From assembly GCF_030811115.1 (NCBI RefSeq), contig NZ_JAUSQK010000001.1:558001-622000 (forward strand): a stretch of 64,000 bases of DNA. The letters run 5' to 3'. Origin of the DNA: Olsenella profusa DSM 13989. Its GTDB lineage: Bacteria > Actinomycetota > Coriobacteriia > Coriobacteriales > Atopobiaceae. Shown one piece after another: positions 24,372 to 33,468 of this stretch. The notes under the pieces are model-generated. The model saw nothing but the letters and a program-made list of their open reading frames with translations, did not search any database and was not told the DNA's origin. Numbering within the stretch: position 1 is the stretch's first letter; each line of letters starts with the position of its first letter. A program made the position numbers and the translations under genes.

Positions 24372-25760
24372 ATGTCACTCACCGCGATCGTCCTCGCCGC
24401 TGGCGAGGGAACGCGCATGAAGTCCCGCCACCCCAAAGTCATGCATAAGGTTCTTGATCGCCCACTGGTCTGGTGGGCGATTCGCTCTGCACGCGAGGCA
24501 GGGGCAACCCGCATCGTCCTGGTGGTAGGCAGCGGTGCCGCGGAGGTGCGCTCCTACTTCGGGGATGACGCGGACATCGAGTTCGTGGAACAGGCGGAGC
24601 GCCTGGGCACGGGGCATGCCGTCCGGGTGGTCAAAGACGCCCTCGGGGGCTTCACCGGTCCCGTGGTCGTGCTCAACGGCGACCTGCCGCTCGTGCGCCC
24701 AAAGACCATCTCCGCCCTGGTCGACGCCACGCGCGCCAGCCACAGCGCCTGTGCCGTCCTCACGATGACGCCGCCCGACACCACGGGCTACGGTCGCGTC
24801 GTTATCGAGGAAGGCCAGGTCAAGGCCATCATCGAGCACAAGGACTGCACGCCTGCGCAGCGCGAGGGGCTCAGGGAGTGCAACGCCGGCGCCTACTGCT
24901 TCTGCGGCGGGAGGCTCACCGACAACATAGACCGGATCGGCAACGACAACGTCCAGGGCGAGTACTACCTCACGGACATGGTCGGCATCTACGTGGGCAT
25001 GGGCGAGCCCGTCTCGGCCGTCCACTGCGAGGACTACGCAGAGCTCTTGGGCGTGAACGACCGCGTCCAGCTCGCCCAGGTCACCAAGGTCATGCAACGG
25101 CGCATCAACGAGGGCCTCATGCACGCAGGCGTCGCGATGCTCGACCCCGACCAGGTGTGGGTGGGGCCAGACGCCACGATCGGCCGTGACTGCGTCCTGC
25201 TCCCCCAGACCATCATCTGGGGGAGGACGACGGTGGGCGAGGCATGCACCATCGGCCCCAACAGCCGCCTCGTGAGCGCCCGCGTGGGCGAGCGCTGTCT
25301 GGTCGACGAGAGCATCATCGTGGATTCCGCCATCGACGACGATGTCAGCTGCGGGCCGCGCGCCTACCTGCGTGGTGGCACGCACTTCCACGACGGCTCC
25401 AAGGCCGGCACCCACGTGGAGATCAAGGGATCCGAGGTCGGCGAGGGCTCCAAGGTGCCGCACCTCTCCTACATCGGCGACGCCCGCATGGGTCGCGGCG
25501 TCAACATCGGTGGTGGGTCGATAACCTGCAACTACGATGGCAAGCACAAGAGCCACACGGAGATCGGCGACCACGTGTTCGTGGGCTCCGACACCATGCT
25601 CGTGGCTCCCGTCACCATTGGCGACAACGCGCTCATTGGCGCAAGCTCGTGCATCACCAGAGACGTCCCGGCGGGAGCCCTCGCGCTGGAACGTTCCCGG
25701 CAGTTCGTCCAAGAGGGATGGGCCGACGCGTACTGGCAGAGGCTAGAGGAAGAGGATTAG
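24372..25760 (+). CDS. glmU: Bifunctional UDP-N-acetylglucosamine pyrophosphorylase / glucosamine-1-phosphate acetyltransferase
   Basis: 462-aa enzyme for the last two steps to UDP-GlcNAc, precursor of peptidoglycan. The N-terminal uridyltransferase domain has IVLAAGEGTRMKS near residues 5-17 and VVLNGDLPLV near 100. The C-terminal half is a left-handed beta-helix with hexapeptide repeats and the acetyltransferase blocks RAYLRGGTHF, PHLSYIGDARMG and GGGSITCNYDG. The ATG follows TTGGAGG. prs follows 5 bp later, a pairing common in Gram-positive bacteria. Confidence 0.95.
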   Translation: MSLTAIVLAAGEGTRMKSRHPKVMHKVLDRPLVWWAIRSAREAGATRIVLVVGSGAAEVRSYFGDDADIEFVEQAERLGTGHAVRVVKDALGGFTGPVVVLNGDLPLVRPKTISALVDATRASHSACAVLTMTPPDTTGYGRVVIEEGQVKAIIEHKDCTPAQREGLRECNAGAYCFCGGRLTDNIDRIGNDNVQGEYYLTDMVGIYVGMGEPVSAVHCEDYAELLGVNDRVQLAQVTKVMQRRINEGLMHAGVAMLDPDQVWVGPDATIGRDCVLLPQTIIWGRTTVGEACTIGPNSRLVSARVGERCLVDESIIVDSAIDDDVSCGPRAYLRGGTHFHDGSKAGTHVEIKGSEVGEGSKVPHLSYIGDARMGRGVNIGGGSITCNYDGKHKSHTEIGDHVFVGSDTMLVAPVTIGDNALIGASSCITRDVPAGALALERSRQFVQEGWADAYWQRLEEED

Positions 25761-25765
25761 GCCAT

Positions 25766-26761
<996 letters not shown>

Positions 26762-26769
26762 CCCCGTGG

Positions 26770-26803
26770 GCCTCGCCGAGGCATGAGGTGCCGACGGCGA
26801 GGC
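26770..26803 (+). terminator. Hairpin after prs
   Basis: Stem GCCTCGCCG (26770-26778) pairs with CGGCGAGGC (26795-26803) across a 16-nt loop, 8 bp after the prs stop. No T-run follows, so it is a weak or factor-assisted terminator at best. Confidence 0.4.
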
Positions 26804-26871
26804 GCGCCCCATCCCCGCTGGTCCCAGACGATCCGTGACACCGTGGCGATGGGCGCGTTCGCCTCATCTCG

Positions 26872-27099
26872 TCAAGCCCCTCCGTCATTGCCACAAGCAC
26901 GTAGGGGTGTGCCCCGTAGACCTAGGGCGGCAGTCACCTCCTGAGCGTGCTGCCCTGGCAGACACCTGGAGCCATCGGAGGCCCTGTGCCCCACGATCGT
27001 TGGCCCAGCGACGGCCAAGGCCACGCCTACGCCCGCTGCCAGGACGAGGACCCAGTGCCGACGCCCCTGTCTCCGCCCCGGCCGCCTGTCCTTAGCCAC
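26872..27099 (-). CDS. Possible 75-aa single-pass membrane protein
   Basis: A minus-strand frame beginning at GTG 27099 has GGAG 6 nt upstream and reads a basic N-terminus (MAKDRRPGRRQGRRHW) followed by one hydrophobic helix (VLVLAAGVGVALAVAGPTIV) and a short tail with two cysteines. It would be divergent from the zinc-ribbon gene. The gap 26762-27189 holds no other candidate. In high-GC DNA such short frames arise by chance, so this remains doubtful. Confidence 0.3.
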   Translation of the reverse strand: MAKDRRPGRRQGRRHWVLVLAAGVGVALAVAGPTIVGHRASDGSRCLPGQHAQEVTAALGLRGTPLRACGNDGGA

Positions 27100-27189
27100 C
27101 CATCACTCCGATACGATAGAATCATGGCCACTCATACGGTACCGTATGGTCCCACGCGAGATCAGCCGATCCCATCCGAAGGTGTGCAC

Positions 27190-28266
27190 ATGACTGCTGC
27201 AAGGTTCTGCCCAAACTGCGGAGAGCCCATCGAACCCGGGGCAAAGTTCTGCATCAGCTGTGGCATGTCCGTCGCCGACATGAGTGGAGAGCCCAAGGGC
27301 GAGATCGAAGGTACGCCCGCGGATGCCGATGAGGCGCAGGCCATGCCCCCTGCCCAAGACACGGGGCCGCAGGAGGTGCCTCCCGTCGGGGCGGACGATG
27401 CCAATGGGGCCGGGGGCGAGCACACCGACCCCTCCGAGGACACCGTCGTGTTCCCCCCGCAGGAAGGTGCGCCGGACGTCACACAGCGCATCCCGGTGGC
27501 GATAGACGCCCCCGAGGGCGTTCCGCATGCCGCGTTCGACAGCACGGCGGCGGCCTCGCCGATCCCCGCACGGCCCACCATCGGCTCGAGTGCCGATCCA
27601 CGCACGCCCACCGGTGGCCAAGAGCCCCGGCACTCCAGCACCATCGCCTTTTCCGTCATCATCACCGCGGCGCTCGTCATCGTGGGCTGCCTTGTGTACC
27701 TGCTTGTCGCGGCACCACGGCAGCGTGCCGCCCAACAGGCGCAGAGCGAGCGGCAGACCAGCGACGCTTCCTCGGGCAACGACACATCGAACCAGACCAC
27801 CAAGGGCGACGACGGGAGGAGCGCCGAACGGGAGCAGAAGTTCCACGACGCCCTGGTGGGCTACTACAACGACCTGCCCAACTACGACTCCCGCATCAAG
27901 AGCGTTGCCAGCACCTTCAACAGCGACTACCTCTCGGCAAGCATGAGCACGCGCCGCAATGACGCAAAGGCCTGCAGCGACCTCAAGGACGAGATCCAGA
28001 GCAAGGTCAGGGAGGTCACCAACCTCGACCAACCCGATGGCACTGCCTACAAGGAGCAATACGACCTCATCCTGCGCTGCTACCGCGACCACCTGGAACG
28101 TGTGAGCTGCATTGACAAGGCCTGGGGCATCGACCTCGGCTATGCCAATCCCAGCGACCACAGGGACGAGATCACACGGCCCATCGATGAGGCCAACATG
28201 CCCGGCACCGACAAGAACGCGGCCATGGACGATTACCAGAGGACCTACCCCCAAATCTCATTGTAG
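27190..28266 (+). CDS. Zinc-ribbon membrane protein of unknown function
   Basis: 358 aa. The N-terminus has a zinc ribbon with Cys7, Cys10, Cys21 and Cys24 (CPNCG and CISCG). A long acidic, Pro/Ala-rich, probably disordered region follows, then one membrane helix near residues 153-176 (FSVIITAALVIVGCLVYLLV), a Ser/Thr/Gln-rich linker and a helical C-terminal domain of about 140 residues outside the membrane. The start ATG at 27190 has GAAGGTG upstream; ATG 27124 in the same frame lies at a likely transcription start (TACGAT at 27112-27117) and has no ribosome site. Domain order resembles zinc-ribbon/TM proteins common in Coriobacteriia and Firmicutes; no function is assigned. Confidence 0.8.
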   Translation: MTAARFCPNCGEPIEPGAKFCISCGMSVADMSGEPKGEIEGTPADADEAQAMPPAQDTGPQEVPPVGADDANGAGGEHTDPSEDTVVFPPQEGAPDVTQRIPVAIDAPEGVPHAAFDSTAAASPIPARPTIGSSADPRTPTGGQEPRHSSTIAFSVIITAALVIVGCLVYLLVAAPRQRAAQQAQSERQTSDASSGNDTSNQTTKGDDGRSAEREQKFHDALVGYYNDLPNYDSRIKSVASTFNSDYLSASMSTRRNDAKACSDLKDEIQSKVREVTNLDQPDGTAYKEQYDLILRCYRDHLERVSCIDKAWGIDLGYANPSDHRDEITRPIDEANMPGTDKNAAMDDYQRTYPQISL

Positions 28267-28307
28267 CCGGCACGGCATGCGATGTGGGTACCTGCGGCTG
28301 TGGGTAA

Positions 28308-28343
28308 AAGGCCCCGCCCGAGGATGTCCTCGGACGGGGCCTT
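28308..28343. terminator. Bidirectional terminator hairpin between the zinc-ribbon gene and ssrA
   Basis: A strong stem, AAGGCCCCG-CCGAGGA with TCCTCGG-CGGGGCCTT and one internal mismatch, closes a tiny loop. On the minus strand it is followed by TTTT, which suits termination downstream of tmRNA; on the plus strand it lies 42 bp after the zinc-ribbon gene. Confidence 0.7.
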
Positions 28344-28454
28344 ACGGTCGTTCCGCTGGCATATGGGGATGTCTCTCGCAGCCACCAGCTGCTGCGAACC
28401 CCTAGACAAGCGCGGACTCGTCTCCCGTGAGGAAGAGTCCGACGCCTACGCTTT

Positions 28455-28824
28455 TGGTGGAGGTGCGGAGAATCGAACTCCGGTCCAAAGCAGATCCCTG
28501 GCAGGTGTCTCCAAGCTCAGTCACGTGTCCCATCTCGAACGCATCGTGTCCCGTGACCCACAGTCAGCGTCCCAGCTGGTTCAGTCTTGACGCGCGGCAT
28601 ACCAGCCACGTCCGTGCGCGCATCCCCCTCGGATGACGTCACCCCGGAAGCGGGAGAAACCCCCGGTTAGACGGCCGCTACAGTAAGTTAAGCGGCAAGA
28701 GCCAGCTGAGGCTCATAAGAATCAGTGTCGTCAATTCAGTTTGACGGTACCCCTGTTTAACGTGGCGAGGAGACCACGGCTTGCTGCCCGCCTCAGACCT
28801 ACCCTGTCGAAACCAGTCACCCCC
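28455..28824 (-). ncRNA. ssrA: Transfer-messenger RNA (tmRNA)
   Basis: The 3' end on the minus strand reads a tRNA-like T-arm GGAGTTCGATTCTCC and ends CACCTCCACCA; it pairs with the 5' GGGGGTG at 28824-28818, and GGTTTCGACAGGGTAG follows near the 5' end as in other tmRNAs. The resume frame near 28735-28690 encodes a tag ending DDTDSYEPQLALAA and then TAA; the exact resume codon is uncertain. tmRNA with SmpB rescues stalled ribosomes. smpB lies about 3.3 kb away on the same strand. Confidence 0.92.
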
Positions 28825-28901
28825 CTGAGGCATGTGGGGCTCTATCACCATGCGACTGTCAAACAACACGCCAGCCATGCCACCGGCAACGGGATTCTAC
28901 C

Positions 28902-29612
28902 CTATCGCCGCGCCTTGATACGTCGCGCTGCAATCTTCCTGTCCTCTCGCCCACGCTTCTCTCGGTCGACGAACATGATGCCAAAGGCCACCGCAAGCAG
29001 CACCGGGCTCACGAGAATCATCCGTGGGCCCAAGGGCGCAATGAGCCAGTTACCCAACACGGCGCCCAGCACGAAGCTCACGATCACAAAGTAGTAGAGC
29101 AGGCCTGTCTCCAGATGGCGTCGCTCGCGCGTGTGCGCATAGGTCACCATGGACTGCATGCCGCTCCGTAGGTTGCCGATGCACATGGTGGTGGCAAAGG
29201 CGTTGCCGTGGAGCTTGCGGAACGACTGCACCTGCATGCCACAAGCCAGCGAGGTCAGGCTGTTAGCCAACAGGTTGAGGCTCTCGGGCAGGGCGGCCAC
29301 AATGCAGAGCAGCGCAATCTCCACGGCTAGGGCGACCTGACGCCAGTGCAGGTGGCGCGGCCGAAAGATGAGCTTGGTGTTGTGCGCCAGCACGATGCCC
29401 AATGCAAAGAACAGCACGGGAAACAGGTAATGGATGCACCGTCCCCAGTCGCCCTGCGAGAGGTTGACGCCCAAAAGCAGCATGTTGCCGGTCTGCGCGT
29501 TGGCGAAGACCTTGCCACGCACCAGATAGGAGTACGCATCCATCACACCGCCAGACAGTGACAGGAAGAGGGCGAGCTCTACCGACTCCGATGCCTGTGT
29601 GGCGCGGTTCAT
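28902..29612 (-). CDS. DUF1275 (YoaK-family) membrane protein
   Basis: 236 aa with about six membrane helices. The family patterns SGGVMDAYSYLVRGKVFANA and QTGNMLLLGVNL lie near residues 20-50, and CGMQVQSFRKLHGNAFATTM follows in the middle. The ATG at 29612 has AGGAG 7 nt upstream. Members are small integral membrane proteins of unknown transport role. It stands alone between ssrA and a 580-bp decayed gap. Confidence 0.88.
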   Translation of the reverse strand: MNRATQASESVELALFLSLSGGVMDAYSYLVRGKVFANAQTGNMLLLGVNLSQGDWGRCIHYLFPVLFFALGIVLAHNTKLIFRPRHLHWRQVALAVEIALLCIVAALPESLNLLANSLTSLACGMQVQSFRKLHGNAFATTMCIGNLRSGMQSMVTYAHTRERRHLETGLLYYFVIVSFVLGAVLGNWLIAPLGPRMILVSPVLLAVAFGIMFVDREKRGREDRKIAARRIKARR

Positions 29613-30195
29613 AGGGAACTCCTGTTGTCTCGGGAACAAAGACTCTGCCATTGTAGGCATAAGTGATAACGTGCGTACGAGGGGGCATGGTCTGGAGGGC
29701 AGCGTCTCATGGCGTCCCCGCGATTGGCTACGTGGCCGACCGCCGCCCCTCCCCGGGCAAAGATCCCCAGTACCGACTGCTGGGCCACACCTACCTCAAT
29801 CGGTGAGCGCCCAAGGACAAGGGCGGGCATGTCTCTCGCCTAGGCACCTGATGGGAGGAGCCAGCACGGGGCGCAGGTCGTCGGGGCCGTCGACATCAAC
29901 CCCAAGGTGATCGGCATGAACGCGCGCGTCACTAATGAGATCTGTCTGGGAGATCCTTGCAAGACATCTGCCAATAGGCTCAAGACCGTGGCGCGCCATC
30001 CGGTGGGAAGGTCGCAAGGGCGCAAGTCTCAAGAAGGACATGCCAGGAATCTGGCACCAGGGAAAGGGCATGTGACAGGGGTGCATCCGGGCGTTGTGAT
30101 GGCTTCTGTCAGCATGACCGCATTCTACGTCCTCGCCTCTCCTGTCTGGAGGCAGAAAGAACGTGGGTCCACTTTTCGACGACGCTGACGGTAGT
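29613..30195. other. 580-bp gap without an intact gene, possible decayed coding DNA
   Basis: Short frames with protein-like stretches, such as HGVPAIGYVADRRPSPGKDP and VVGAVDINPKVIGMNARVTN, occur in the plus orientation but are broken by stops and frame changes. I cannot name the ancestral family. The stretch lies between DUF1275 and the DUF421 gene, close to another clear gene remnant at 31544, so the locality seems to have lost genes. Confidence 0.35.
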
Positions 30196-30873
30196 CTAAC
30201 GGGGGGCTCTCTTGAAAGCCGCTCGTGGCGGGTTATGGGGGAACGGCACGACCTCAAGCTCCCCATCCACGAACTCCCCGAGGAAGACCTGCTTCGCCGA
30301 AGAATACCCTTGCTCTTTCAGTTGCCGATCAATCCAGGTGCCGTCCCTGCCTGCAAGCCTCAGTCCGTCTTCCACCAGACGGCCGTCGGTGATGAGTGGG
30401 AGGAGAGACCCCCGGCTCTGGGTGTCGTGCGTCCTGACGGTCAGCTTGCCATTGGTCTCCATTATGGCAGCCTCCACATCGCGGATGCCAGCGATATCTT
30501 CCTCGCGCAGACGTCGACTGAGCTGCTCGGCCGTAAGGCCTACCTTCGCGCAGCGCGAGACGTCAAGCTGGCCTGCGGAGACGATGAGCTCTGGCCGGCT
30601 AGCGATGACCTTCCTGAAGACCTTGCTGCTTTCCGCAAGGACTTTCACCACTATGACCACCAATGACCAGGTGAGCAGAATGATCAAGAACTGAAGAACG
30701 GTGATGGACTGGTTGTAGATGACCCCGCCGATGATGCCTCCGAGCACGTAATTCTGAATCTGGTTGAGTGGGGTGTTGAGAGAGAACTCGTACTTTCCGA
30801 GGATGTTGATCTGAAGGATCATCACGAGCATGCCGAGTGCAAACTTGACGGCCGTCAGCACGTAGAAGCTCAT
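30196..30873 (-). CDS. DUF421 (YetF-type) membrane protein
   Basis: 225 aa: about three N-terminal membrane helices (FALGMLVMILQINILGKYEF, LQFLIILLTWSLVVIVVKVL), then the cytoplasmic DUF421 domain with SRPELIVSAGQLD and LTAEQLSRRLREEDI. The ATG at 30873 is one base after the stop of the DUF3290 gene and has GGTGGGC upstream; ATG 30888 in the same frame lacks a ribosome site. DUF3290-DUF421 pairs are common in Firmicutes and related bacteria; YetF/YdfR-type proteins have been linked to envelope stress and spore-related phenotypes, but the molecular role is unclear. Confidence 0.85.
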   Translation of the reverse strand: MSFYVLTAVKFALGMLVMILQINILGKYEFSLNTPLNQIQNYVLGGIIGGVIYNQSITVLQFLIILLTWSLVVIVVKVLAESSKVFRKVIASRPELIVSAGQLDVSRCAKVGLTAEQLSRRLREEDIAGIRDVEAAIMETNGKLTVRTHDTQSRGSLLPLITDGRLVEDGLRLAGRDGTWIDRQLKEQGYSSAKQVFLGEFVDGELEVVPFPHNPPRAAFKRAPR

Positions 30874-30874
30874 C

Positions 30875-31324
30875 TCAGCGCCCACCATTCACATAGACGT
30901 TATGGTCAATGATATGCGTTCGTTCCAGAGTGTATGAGTTGTTGTCCACGTTCAGGTGGACGAGGTAGTCCTCCTCGTTGAAGCGCACGATGATGCCATC
31001 CCTCAGAGAGGTCGAGTTGACCAGCACCTCGCTCGGTGCGACCCCCTGATCTATGGCGACACCCTTGATAAAGCTCACGAGGAGTTGTGACTGAGACATC
31101 TGGTTGCTTATCTGCAGGTATTGCTCTGTCTGGACCCCTATCAGGACCAACGAGAGAACGAGGGCCCCTATGCCCACGTCTCGCCAGCGTGTCCTCATCC
31201 TGTTGCGCATGTATAGGAAGCTGAAGACAAGGCCACACGACAACAACGCAAGAATCAGCACCACGCGAATGATGGAATCCATCGACTGATGGGAGGTAAT
31301 GTAGTCAATGGTGTAGAAGTTCAC
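30875..31324 (-). CDS. DUF3290 membrane protein, partner of DUF421
   Basis: 149 aa starting at GTG 31324 with CAGGAG upstream (VNFYTIDYITSHQSMDSIIR). Two membrane helices, VVLILALLSCGLVFSFLYM and VGIGALVLSLVLIGVQTEQY, precede a small extracytoplasmic or cytoplasmic domain (VNSTSLRDGIIVRFNEEDYL). It is directly followed by the DUF421 gene, so the two proteins probably form a complex. Function unknown. Confidence 0.82.
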   Translation of the reverse strand: MNFYTIDYITSHQSMDSIIRVVLILALLSCGLVFSFLYMRNRMRTRWRDVGIGALVLSLVLIGVQTEQYLQISNQMSQSQLLVSFIKGVAIDQGVAPSEVLVNSTSLRDGIIVRFNEEDYLVHLNVDNNSYTLERTHIIDHNVYVNGGR

Positions 31325-31543
31325 TTGGGCTCCTGATCGTTGGCAGATATGAGACGCCCAGCATATCACTCAAGTGCACTGCTGCATACGGGAGGCATTC
31401 GCGAGGTTCTGACGATGATCACTTAAGAGGAGGCCGCCTGTGTACCCCTCGTGGTGGCCATGTGCTGCCCTTCCCCCACGGCTCCTCGAGGGGGCGAGGC
31501 CTCAGTATCGCGGCACCTCCCTGGCCGACAACGAGCATCGTTT

Positions 31544-31704
31544 TTGGCCCGCATGGATGATCGCCTGATCCACGGTGGGACCGTCTCCGTTATCACCCCT
31601 GCGCCCTGTCGGCCGACCGCGTCCTCGTCGCTGATGACATCGCCGCAGCCGACATGCCCAACGCCCGTGCGCTCAATGCGGCACTCCCCCTGGCTTCACC
31701 CTGA
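31544..31704 (+). pseudogene. Remnant of a mannose/sorbose-family PTS IIB gene
   Basis: The first frame reads LARMDDRLIHGGTVSVI (31544-31600), which is the N-terminal phosphohistidine motif of mannose-family IIB proteins (R-DDRLIHGQV). A different frame from 31603 reads ALSADRVLVADDIAAADMPN, the next conserved block, and stops at 31702. The two pieces touch, so a frameshift broke the gene, and the remaining two-thirds is gone. No IIC, IID or IIA genes are nearby. The 500-bp gap 31325-31825 holds no intact gene. Confidence 0.65.
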
Positions 31705-31762
31705 TCCAGGGCCACCAACCACGGCCCCTTTGCTCAGGACTCCTTAACAAGACACGCCAAAA

Positions 31763-31800
31763 CAGGCAGGGGCCACGGCGAATGCCAGGGCCCCTGCCTG
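31763..31800 (-). terminator. Rho-independent terminator after the rubredoxin gene
   Basis: A perfect 12-bp stem, arms 31763-31774 and 31789-31800 (CAGGCAGGGGCC and GGCCCCTGCCTG), with TTTT following on the minus strand, 25 bp after the rubredoxin stop. Confidence 0.8.
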
Positions 31801-31825
31801 TGCCATGCTGCAAAATGGGAGGTGA

Positions 31826-31966
31826 CTAGTCCTCCACGAGTTCGAACTGGTCGGGACCCACGCCGCACACGGGACATACGAAGTCCTCGGGAAGCTCGGG
31901 CGTATCCACCTCGACCTCATAGCCGCAAACGGTGCACCGGAACTTGTACGTCTTCTTATCAGCCAT
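31826..31966 (-). CDS. Rubredoxin-like protein
   Basis: 46-aa iron protein with two CxxC knuckles, Cys11/Cys14 in CTVCGY and Cys31/Cys34 in CPVCG, followed by [11 protein letters not shown]. That end pattern is typical of the short rubredoxin-like domain of rubrerythrins and desulfoferrodoxin-linked proteins. ATG 31966 follows GAGAGAGGAAGTAC. It would carry single electrons, for example in oxygen or peroxide reduction in an anaerobe. Slightly shorter than classic rubredoxin (about 52 aa). Single gene with its own terminator. Confidence 0.88.
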   Translation of the reverse strand: MADKKTYKFRCTVCGYEVEVDTPELPEDFVCPVCGVGPDQFELVED

Positions 31967-32090
31967 GGTACTTCCTCTCTCTGGATTCATGCGGACCTGT
32001 GGCCCGACGCAGCGCCTCACCCCCTGTGAGGTCTGACCAAATGATACCCTGCCAACTACACTTTATTGCAGACCGTCCGGAGAATCCTTC

Positions 32091-32582
32091 TCAAAACGAG
32101 CGGCTGCGCTCCTTCAGCGCACGCTGAATCTCGCGGTCGGAATCCCGCTTGGCCATGTCACGCCGCTTATCGTAGAGCTTCTTGCCCTTGCCGAGGCCCA
32201 CGCACAGCTTCACGCGGTTGTGCTCGTCAAAGTACAGCTCGAGCGGCACGAGGGCGTTGCCCTTGGTACGCAGCCTCTGGTCTATGAGGGCGATCTGGCG
32301 CCGGTGCATGAGCAGCCTGCGGCGTCGGTCGGGATCGACGTTCCACACGCCACCGTTGGAGTAGGGATGGATGTGCATGCCCACCAGATAGACCTGTCCC
32401 TGGCGGATGATGCAGAACGAGTCGCTGATCTGACAGGGGCGCTCTCGGATGCTCTTGACCTCGGTTCCGGTCAGCTCGATGCCAGCCTCCCAGGTCTCGC
32501 CGATCTCATAGTCGTGCCGCGCCACCCGGTTCTTCGAGATGGTCCTCTTCTGGCGTCCGCCCTGCCTACCCTGCCGCGCCAT
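32091..32582 (-). CDS. smpB: SsrA-binding protein
   Basis: 163-aa protein that binds tmRNA and brings it to stalled ribosomes. The OB-fold patterns are clear: ISKNRVARHDYEIGETWEAG, GTEVKSIRERPCQISDSF and the C-terminal GKGKKLYDKRRDMAKRD, which enters the mRNA channel. The start ATG 32582 overlaps the end of the upstream TPR gene by 17 bp. tmRNA is encoded about 3.3 kb further on the same strand. Confidence 0.95.
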   Translation of the reverse strand: MARQGRQGGRQKRTISKNRVARHDYEIGETWEAGIELTGTEVKSIRERPCQISDSFCIIRQGQVYLVGMHIHPYSNGGVWNVDPDRRRRLLMHRRQIALIDQRLRTKGNALVPLELYFDEHNRVKLCVGLGKGKKLYDKRRDMAKRDSDREIQRALKERSRSF

Positions 32583-33429
32583 CCGGATCCCCCTCCATAT
32601 CCTCGTCCTCGCTGCGGATGAGCTGCATGAGGGCGAGGGCCGCCTCCTCGCCCACGAGGTCGCGCGCACGCATGGTGAGCGTGGTGGCAAGGTTGCGGTC
32701 GCCCGCCTGGGCAGCGTCGGTCGCGCACATCAACAGGCAGATGGCGATCTCCGCATTGGCGCCATCGGGCAGGCCCTCTGCCCCCAGAAGGTCACGCGCC
32801 TCCTCGTCGCTCACCAGGTCCGGATCGTGATCGGTGCCAGCGGCCTGGTCGAGGGCGGCCCCTAGGCGGGAGTCCTCAGCATCCAGCCGCCGTGCCATGC
32901 GCAGGGCGGACGCGGCAACCTTGGGCTTCTCGCAGGCTGTGAAGTACTCGGCAAAGGTGAGGAAGGCACGCACCAGGTGTTCCGGCCTGCTCGCACGCTC
33001 GAACACCGTGAACGTGAGGGCCAGGTACTCCTGCATGTCCCCTGCGCGACGGTAGAGCTCCGCCAGGTTCAGACGGTACTCACACGCCATGGGGTTCCAC
33101 CGAATGGCCTGCTTGAGCGCCTCGATGGCGGTGTCGTAGTCGCCCTCGTGCGTACAGGCGAGGGCGAGGTCGCCATACAGTCGCGAGATGGGCTCCCCCA
33201 CGTCCCGCAGCTCACGGGGATCGTCCTCCACGCGACGATAGGCCAGGCGGTCAAAGATGGTGGGAAAGCTGAACCACTGCACCTCATCGGTGGTGGGACA
33301 GTTGCGGTCGACGTACTCCTCGACATCCTCTGCCAGCCGTGCGAGAAGGGCCCGTGCGGCACCCGCCTCGCCCTGCAGGAGGTACCCCTCGGCCCGCATG
33401 ATCTCCTCGTGCATGTCCGACTGTCCCAC
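32566..33429 (-). CDS. TPR-repeat protein, conserved hypothetical
   Basis: 287 aa, all helical, with TPR motifs in the middle (LYGDLALACTHEGDYDTAIE and NLAELYRRAGDMQEYL). No signal peptide or membrane helix. The start is taken as GTG 33429, 5 nt after AAGGGAG; ATG 33414 in the same frame has a poorer site. It lies between rnr (39 bp upstream) and smpB (17-bp overlap), so it may be linked to RNA quality control. No enzyme motif is seen. Confidence 0.75.
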   Translation of the reverse strand: MGQSDMHEEIMRAEGYLLQGEAGAARALLARLAEDVEEYVDRNCPTTDEVQWFSFPTIFDRLAYRRVEDDPRELRDVGEPISRLYGDLALACTHEGDYDTAIEALKQAIRWNPMACEYRLNLAELYRRAGDMQEYLALTFTVFERASRPEHLVRAFLTFAEYFTACEKPKVAASALRMARRLDAEDSRLGAALDQAAGTDHDPDLVSDEEARDLLGAEGLPDGANAEIAICLLMCATDAAQAGDRNLATTLTMRARDLVGEEAALALMQLIRSEDEDMEGDPDGAAG

Positions 33430-33468
33430 GCGCACTCCCTTGTGCGGCACCAAGCGCTTCCATCCTCC

